Below, in pieces: positions 1 to 4,707 of a stretch of DNA of 6,820 bases. The stretch covers positions 1 through 6,820 of the forward strand of contig JANXZI010000209.1 in the NCBI GenBank assembly GCA_025355595.1, read 5' to 3'. The number at the start of each line of letters is the position of its first letter. The first letter of the stretch is position 1. The translations under genes were made by a program, and so were the position numbers. The stretch is from Spartobacteria bacterium (GTDB lineage: Bacteria; Verrucomicrobiota; Verrucomicrobiia; Chthoniobacterales; Chthoniobacteraceae). The notes under the pieces were generated by a model, which had not been told where the DNA came from, searched no databases, and saw only the letters and a program-made list of their open reading frames with translations.

Positions 1-1
1 C

Positions 2-463
2 GCGGAACAGAAGGCGTGGTTCAAGCGCACGGTGAAAGGCAGCGATGCGACGTGGAAGGTGCTCATCAGCCCCACGCCGCTCGTCGGTCCGGATCGCGCC
101 ACGGGCAAGAATGACAACCACTCGAACGCGGGCTTCTCGCACGAAGGCGACGAACTGCGCGCGTGGATCCAGGCGAACGTGCCGGAGAATTTTTTTGTCA
201 TCACGGGCGACCGGCACTGGCAATATCACTCGGTGCATCCCGCGGCGGGCGTGCAGGAATTCAGTGTCGGCGCGGCGAGCGATTCGCATGCAGGCGGCAC
301 GCCCGGAGAGGATCCGCGTTTCCACAAATTCCACCGCGTAAAGGGCGGCTTCCTCTCCGTCGAGCTCACGCCCGGCGCACGCGAGAGCACGATCACCTTC
401 CAGCTCCGCGGCGTGGATGGCGTCGTCGGCTACGAGCAGAAATTCACCCGCGCGCTGGGCTGA
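2..463 (+). CDS. PhoD-like metallophosphatase (alkaline phosphatase D family), C-terminal part
   Basis: The frame is open at the left edge and ends at TGA 461-463, giving 153 residues of the C-terminal part. The start lies outside the window; GTG at 32 is only an internal valine. The segment begins with AEQKAWFKRTVKGSDATWKV, the helix that precedes the SPTP loop in PhoD-like enzymes. It then has LISPTPLVGPDR, KNDNHSN and VITGDRHWQYHS. The GDxH element is typical of metal-ligand motifs in this superfamily. These enzymes hydrolyse phosphomono- or diesters and are usually exported; the signal peptide would lie upstream and cannot be checked. The wording of the SPTP and NDNHSN segments recalls planctomycete and verrucomicrobial members. 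It has no evident functional link to the downstream restriction-type genes and probably marks the island boundary. The family is fairly certain; the substrate is unknown. Confidence 0.85.
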   Translation, partial: AEQKAWFKRTVKGSDATWKVLISPTPLVGPDRATGKNDNHSNAGFSHEGDELRAWIQANVPENFFVITGDRHWQYHSVHPAAGVQEFSVGAASDSHAGGTPGEDPRFHKFHRVKGGFLSVELTPGARESTITFQLRGVDGVVGYEQKFTRALG

Positions 464-602
464 GCCGCGTGGCGCGCCTTGCGCCGGAGCCGCCTCGCAC
501 ACACTGGAAACGGAGCGCGAATCCCGGCTTGAGTGCGGCCGGGAAAGGTGCTGTCACTCCGCGATGCACGGCACAGGCTCCCAACGGCACGAGTGACGAA
601 TC
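464..602. other. Intergenic gap with small hairpins, no clear promoter or terminator
   Basis: This 139-bp gap separates the phosphatase stop from the hsdM relic. It contains GGCGC (471-475) pairing with GCGCC (481-485), and CCCGGC (523-528) pairing with GCCGGG (538-543). Either could end the phosphatase transcript, but neither is followed by a T-run, so they are not called as terminators. No convincing -35/-10 pair was recognised. Confidence 0.4.
553..597. repeat. 7-bp inverted repeat upstream of the hsdM relic
   Basis: GTCACTC at 553-559 is the exact reverse complement of GAGTGAC at 591-597. The 31-nt spacer ends 5 nt before the relic's ATG at 603. It could be an operator half-site pair for a regulator of the former restriction operon, the base of an RNA hairpin, or chance. 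A 7-bp match at this distance is weak evidence on its own. Confidence 0.25.
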
Positions 603-740
603 ATGGCAGCACGATCCAAATCTCCCTCTGGTAAAGACTCCACCGCCAACCTCGGCTTTGAGGCCGGCTTCGTCCTCACCAATGGCAGCATGTCCTCCGA
701 GCATCCCGCGAAAGTCACGACTAGTCTCCCAACTGAATAA
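603..740 (+). pseudogene. hsdM: Relic of a type I restriction methyltransferase subunit HsdM with a large internal deletion
   Basis: A 45-codon frame runs from ATG 603 to TAA 738-740. Residues 1-21 (MAARSKSPSGKD then STANLGFEA) match the usual HsdM opening, where NLGFEAK leads into the N-terminal helical domain. The next residues, GFVLTNGSMSSE, match a motif from the methyltransferase core (AGFVLxNGSMSS, normally followed by SGEGEIR), several hundred residues further on in intact HsdM. The order is right, but the N-terminal bulk, motif I and the NPPF motif are missing between them. The frame is preserved across the junction near 663-666, where GCC/GGC could be microhomology. After GSMSSE the sequence leaves the family and stops 12 residues later. 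The product cannot methylate DNA. The call rests on recognising the two motifs from memory, without an alignment. A short regulatory leader peptide for the helicase gene, which starts 5 nt downstream, is the alternative. Confidence 0.68.
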
Positions 741-745
741 GGCTC

Positions 746-3700
746 ATGAGCGAATCTCCTAGATCCGGTGGAGAACTTTTCATCGTTGATAACAGCGATG
801 AGGCTTGGAAAGGTCTGCGCTACCTTCACGACTGGACTGAAATTGCCAGCGCCTTCGACATCGCCACCGGCTACTTTGAAATTGGCGCGCTCCTCGCCCT
901 CGACGGCAAATGGCAGAAGCTCGAAAAAATTCGCATCCTGATGGGCGATGAAGTCTCGCAGCGCACCCGCCAGGCATTGCTCGACGGCCTGCGGGCCCGC
1001 ATCGTCCAGACGCTGGACTCCAGCGCGGAAGACGTGAAGGAGACGAACGATTTTCTTTCCGGTGCACCCGACATCGTCGAGGCCCTGCGCAAAGGCCAAA
1101 TCGAATGTCGTGTCTATGCAAAGCGTAAGTTTCACGCCAAGGCCTACATCACGCACCCCCGCGTCGCGGTTATCGGCTCGGTCGCGCTCGTCGGTTCCAG
1201 CAACTTCACGCTCCCTGGTCTCACCCAAAACATAGAACTGAACATCCAAGTCAAAGCGGCGGGCGACGTGGCGCAGTTGCAGCAGTGGTTCGAGTTGCAC
1301 TGGGAGCAGGGCGAAGACATCACGCCGGACATCATCCGCGTCATTGAGCGGCAGATCGCCCAATACACGCCATTCCAAGTTTATGCCAAGGCACTGCAGG
1401 AGCTCTTCAAGTGCCACGAGCTGCCGCCGATTGCCTGGGAGCAAACGCACTCGCGGATGTATCGCCCCTTGGACCTCTATCAAAAGGAAGCCTATCACTC
1501 GCTGTTGAAAATCTCCCGCCAGCACCGCGGAGCTTTCCTGTGCGATGGTGTCGGTCTCGGCAAGACCTTCGTCGGCCTCATGCTGATTGAGCGCCTTATT
1601 TCATACGAGCGGAAGCGCGTGGTCCTCCTCGTTCCCAAGTCAGGCAAGACAGCCGTGTGGGAGCGGAACATTCGGAAGTTCCTGCCGAATCTCTTCAAGG
1701 GATTCAGCAACCTCAAGATTTTCACCCACACCGATATCATGCGCGGCGGGGACTATCCGGAGGAAATCGAGCGCATGAGGGAGCAGGCGGATGTCCTCAT
1801 CATTGACGAGGCGCACCACTTCCGGAACCGCGGTCTTGCCAATTCGGACGAGGGGGAAATCCGTTCCCGCTATTGGAAGCTTGCCGCACTCGCGGAAGGA
1901 AAGACGGTCTTCCTTCTTACGGCGACACCGGTGAACAATCATCTCACGGACTTCCAGCATCTCATCGAGCTGTTTTCTGGGGCGCAGAATCCCGCAGCAT
2001 TTTCCTCCATCGGTATCCATGCGCTCCCGGCCTATTTTCGGAAACTCGAAAAGCAGCTCAGTCAGATCACGTCAAACAAGGGGCTCGGGGAACTCTTCGA
2101 TTACAACCAGGTCGAGGTCGAACCCCTGCTTTTTGAGGACATGCTTTTCCGCGCGCTCGTCGTTCAGCGCAGCCGCGCATACGTCACCCTCAGCCAGCGG
2201 CAGCAGGGTTCGGAAGCCGCTCTGTTCCCGGTCAAGGAGCCGCCGAAAGTCATCGCCTATTCGGTGAAGAAAACCTACGGCCATTTGCTCGGAAAACTCG
2301 AAATCGCCTTCGCCAAGGACAAGCCGCTTTTCGCCCTCGCGCCCTATTATCCGCTGGCCTATTTCAAGGGCGATGAGAAGGCCATCGCGGACTTTGAAAA
2401 GGGCCGGCAGCGGGGTATCGTCCGCCTCATTCGCATCGGGTTCCTGAAGCGCTTTGAGAGTTCCATCGTCGCCTTCGAGCAGTCCTGCCAGAATCTCCTG
2501 CTGAAGCTCCTCGCGTTCATCAAGGTGAACAGCGAGACGGAGCACGAGCGGAAGCAGTTCGAGAAATGGAAGATTCGCAATGCCGAGCTGCTGGAGCACA
2601 TCGAGGCCCGAAAGAGCGAGTTCGACGAGGATGACGAATCCGAGGAGGAGGACTCTGAGCTGGCGGATGAGTTCGCCGACCACTTTCCGCCGCTGGTGCG
2701 GGACAACTACAGGATGGCCGAGATCTTCGCCGACACCTACGACGACATGGATACGATCGTTGATTTCCTCGACGAGCTGCGCGGTCTCGATCCCAGCCAC
2801 GACGACAAACTAAAGTCGCTCATCCGGCTTCTGCAAAAAGACCCGGTCTTGAAAAAGCAGAAGGTTCTCATCTTTTCCGAGTACATGAGCACCGCCCGCT
2901 ACATCGCAAGGGAACTGGCGAATGCGGGGATCAAGGGAGTCTCCGAGATTGACAGCAACTCCAAGCGCGACCGGGCCGAAGTCATTCAGGAATTCGCTCC
3001 CTATTACAACGACTCCACCAGCGCGAAGCTGGCGGAGGAGGGGCGCCGCGAAATTCGCGTCCTGGTTTCGACGGATGTCCTCTCGGAAGGCTTGAACCTT
3101 CAGGATGCCACCCGGCTCATCAACTACGACCTCCACTGGAACCCTGTGCGGCTCATGCAGCGCATCGGCCGTGTGGATCGCCGCCTGAACCCTGCCGTCG
3201 AGGCCCTGCTCATCGCCGACCATCCGGAACAGGAATCTCTCCGTGGCAAAGTCGAGTATTGGAACTTTCTCCCTCCTGACGACATCGAGGAGCTTCTCCG
3301 CCTTTACACACGGGTCTCACACAAGACCCTGCGGATTTCCAAGGTTTTCGGCATCGAGGGAAAGAAGCTGCTCACCCCCGACGACGACTTCGACGCCCTC
3401 CGCGATTTTAATCACACCTACGAGGGCGAGGCCACGGCAGCGGAGAAGCTCCACCTCGAATACCAGCAGCTCATCCGGGACCATCCCGCGCTGGAAACCT
3501 TCCTGAATTCGTGCCCGCTGCGCCTGTTCAGCGGGAAAGAGCACCTCAAACCGGGAACCAAGGCGGCGTTCCTTTGCTATCGTCTCCCCGCCGAGGACAA
3601 AACCCTGCCGCCTGAGCAAGCTTGGGAAGGCGAAGCGGGGCGCACCGGCTGGTATCTCTTCGACATCGCCAGCAGCCAGATTCACGAAGACCCTCCGTCC

Positions 3701-3877
3701 ATCGCCGCCGTGATCCGCAGCGCAGTCGCGACTCCCCGTGTCGTCACCATGGAACCCGCATCGCTCCGCGAAATTCGCCTCAAGGTCGAGAAGCACATCA
3801 GGAACACTTACCTCAAACAGGTTCAGGCACCCGTCGGCGTGAAGCCGGTTCTCAAGTGCTGGATGGAACTCAACTGA
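746..3877 (+). CDS. PLD-nuclease-like domain fused to an SNF2-family SF2 helicase (putative restriction/defence motor)
   Basis: The protein has 1043 residues. ATG 746 is the first usable start: an in-frame TGA lies at 734-736, and a weak AAGG sits at 739-742. Residues about 1-200 form a phospholipase D-like domain with one HKD-type signature, KFHAKAYI (H130, K132), followed by GSSNFT (150-155). One copy implies dimerisation for catalysis, as in BfiI-type nucleases. The helicase follows: Q-like YQ (Q246), Walker A DGVGLGKT (267-274), DEAH (354-357), TATP (392-395), then the second RecA lobe with FSEY, STDVLSEGLN (D777) and QRIGRVDR (805-812). An acidic patch (627-638) lies in the linker between lobes. 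About 220 C-terminal residues after motif VI are of unknown role, possibly substrate or partner binding. The likely job is ATP-driven DNA translocation coupled to cleavage. Its position after an hsdM relic and before an adenine methylase supports a restriction role. A repair helicase is less likely but possible. Confidence 0.88.
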   Translation: MSESPRSGGELFIVDNSDEAWKGLRYLHDWTEIASAFDIATGYFEIGALLALDGKWQKLEKIRILMGDEVSQRTRQALLDGLRARIVQTLDSSAEDVKETNDFLSGAPDIVEALRKGQIECRVYAKRKFHAKAYITHPRVAVIGSVALVGSSNFTLPGLTQNIELNIQVKAAGDVAQLQQWFELHWEQGEDITPDIIRVIERQIAQYTPFQVYAKALQELFKCHELPPIAWEQTHSRMYRPLDLYQKEAYHSLLKISRQHRGAFLCDGVGLGKTFVGLMLIERLISYERKRVVLLVPKSGKTAVWERNIRKFLPNLFKGFSNLKIFTHTDIMRGGDYPEEIERMREQADVLIIDEAHHFRNRGLANSDEGEIRSRYWKLAALAEGKTVFLLTATPVNNHLTDFQHLIELFSGAQNPAAFSSIGIHALPAYFRKLEKQLSQITSNKGLGELFDYNQVEVEPLLFEDMLFRALVVQRSRAYVTLSQRQQGSEAALFPVKEPPKVIAYSVKKTYGHLLGKLEIAFAKDKPLFALAPYYPLAYFKGDEKAIADFEKGRQRGIVRLIRIGFLKRFESSIVAFEQSCQNLLLKLLAFIKVNSETEHERKQFEKWKIRNAELLEHIEARKSEFDEDDESEEEDSELADEFADHFPPLVRDNYRMAEIFADTYDDMDTIVDFLDELRGLDPSHDDKLKSLIRLLQKDPVLKKQKVLIFSEYMSTARYIARELANAGIKGVSEIDSNSKRDRAEVIQEFAPYYNDSTSAKLAEEGRREIRVLVSTDVLSEGLNLQDATRLINYDLHWNPVRLMQRIGRVDRRLNPAVEALLIADHPEQESLRGKVEYWNFLPPDDIEELLRLYTRVSHKTLRISKVFGIEGKKLLTPDDDFDALRDFNHTYEGEATAAEKLHLEYQQLIRDHPALETFLNSCPLRLFSGKEHLKPGTKAAFLCYRLPAEDKTLPPEQAWEGEAGRTGWYLFDIASSQIHEDPPSIAAVIRSAVATPRVVTMEPASLREIRLKVEKHIRNTYLKQVQAPVGVKPVLKCWMELN

Positions 3878-3901
3878 CCCCCGTTGAACCCGAGTTGCGC
3901 C

Positions 3902-3930
3902 TTGGAAACCACCGAAAGCCCGCCTATCCT
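3902..3930 (+). promoter_or_regulatory. Candidate sigma70-like promoter for the TA pair, possibly leaderless
   Basis: TTGGAA (3902-3907) and TATCCT (3925-3930) each match four of six consensus bases and are separated by 17 bp. They lie in the 59-bp gap between the helicase stop and the antitoxin-like gene. Transcription would be expected to start about 7 nt downstream, at or next to the ATG at 3937, giving a leaderless mRNA. This fits the absence of a Shine-Dalgarno sequence before that ATG. Both boxes are imperfect, so chance is a real possibility. Confidence 0.3.
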
Positions 3931-3936
3931 CCAGCC

Positions 3937-4200
3937 ATGACCGTCACATTGCCAGACACACCTGCGACGATGCGCATGAGCGAGGAGGAAATCCGCACCG
4001 AGCTTGCCTGCTCATTGTTCGCCCGCGGCAAGGTGTCCTCGGGCGTCGCCGCCGACATCGCCGGTGTGAGCTACAGCCGGCTGCTGGATGCGCTCCACGA
4101 GCGCCGAATTCCGTATTACACCAGCGAGATGCTGCGGCAGGATATTGAGTCGCTCAACCGCATGTTCCCGGACGACCCTCTTCCGCTGCCGTTGGTCTGA
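3937..4200 (+). CDS. UPF0175 family protein, putative antitoxin
   Basis: This is an 87-residue protein opening MTVTLPDTPA. The central SEEEIRTELACSLFARGKVS segment (about 15-34) and the GVAADIAGVSYSRLLDAL stretch (36-53) are typical of UPF0175. The second stretch has the look of a short helix-turn-helix: small residues, AGVS turn, then a helix. UPF0175 proteins are widely found beside DUF3368 genes and are regarded as DNA-binding, VapB-like antitoxins. By analogy this one should bind the neighbouring PIN-like protein and repress its own promoter. ATG 3937 is chosen because the MTVTLP opening is family-like; M12 and M14 are less likely starts. There is no clear ribosome binding site, and the sequence just before the ATG is pyrimidine-rich. 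The stop lies 2 nt before the next ATG, so translational coupling is likely. The family call is firm; the activity is inferred. Confidence 0.82.
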   Translation: MTVTLPDTPATMRMSEEEIRTELACSLFARGKVSSGVAADIAGVSYSRLLDALHERRIPYYTSEMLRQDIESLNRMFPDDPLPLPLV

Positions 4201-4202
4201 GG

Positions 4203-4697
4203 ATGCTCGTCGTCTCGGACACCTCCGTGCTCATCAATCTCGCGGTCATCGGCGAGGCGGAGATCCTTTCCCGCCTGTTCCATGCGGTCGTCGCCCCGGA
4301 GGCCGTCCGTGCGGAGTTCGAGCGCCTCGCTTCGGCTGAGCCGCGCTTTCGCGGCGCCACCTGGCCCGGCTGGGTCGAAGTCCGGCGGCCTGCCCACATT
4401 CCCGATGACCTGTTCACATGGCCGCGACAGCTTCACGCAGGCGAACGGGAAGCCATCGCCCTTGCCCTCGAAATCCACGCTGACGCGCTCCTCGTGGATG
4501 AGGAGGCCGCCCGCTCCGCCGCAAGGGCCCACGGCCTGAATGCCACCGGCATCGCGGGCATTTTGCTTCGCGCAAAAGCCTCCGGTCTCATTCCCTCAGT
4601 CGCAGCCATCCTCGATCGCATCGTCGCGGAATGCGGCTTCTGGGTGGGCAGCGCATTCCGCGCAGAAGTCCTCCGCCTCGCCAGCGAAACTCCCTGA
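4203..4697 (+). CDS. DUF3368 PIN-like domain protein, putative VapC-type toxin
   Basis: This 164-residue protein starts at ATG 4203, 2 nt after the antitoxin-like stop. The opening VVSDTSVLINL carries the first PIN acidic residue (D6). LHAGEREAIALALE (77-90) supplies the central acidic position (E81 or E83), LLVDEEAAR (97-104) the next one (D99), and NATGIAGILLRAK (113-125) the TG turn seen in DUF3368. Together these are the expected acidic ligands of a metal-dependent PIN ribonuclease. Length and motif order fit an intact family member. VapC relatives cut tRNA or rRNA and stop growth when the antitoxin decays; the target here is unknown. Its location between a helicase-nuclease and a DNA methylase suggests a stabilising or guard role for the locus, which is inference. 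Only 10 nt separate it from the methylase gene, so the two are probably cotranscribed. Confidence 0.82.
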   Translation: MLVVSDTSVLINLAVIGEAEILSRLFHAVVAPEAVRAEFERLASAEPRFRGATWPGWVEVRRPAHIPDDLFTWPRQLHAGEREAIALALEIHADALLVDEEAARSAARAHGLNATGIAGILLRAKASGLIPSVAAILDRIVAECGFWVGSAFRAEVLRLASETP

Positions 4698-4707
4698 TCT
4701 CCCTCCC

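Noticed and set aside
523..543. Hairpin CCCGGC/GCCGGG as a terminator
   Set aside because: It is not followed by a T-run, and the loop is 9 nt; recorded only within the intergenic note.
163..762. A 199-residue + strand frame bridging the phosphatase end and the helicase start
   Set aside because: It overlaps two better-supported frames out of phase and has Arg/Pro/Ala-rich composition with no motif.
554..1525. A 323-residue minus-strand frame over the helicase start
   Set aside because: It is antisense to the well-supported PLD domain and shows no recognisable motifs; a composition shadow.
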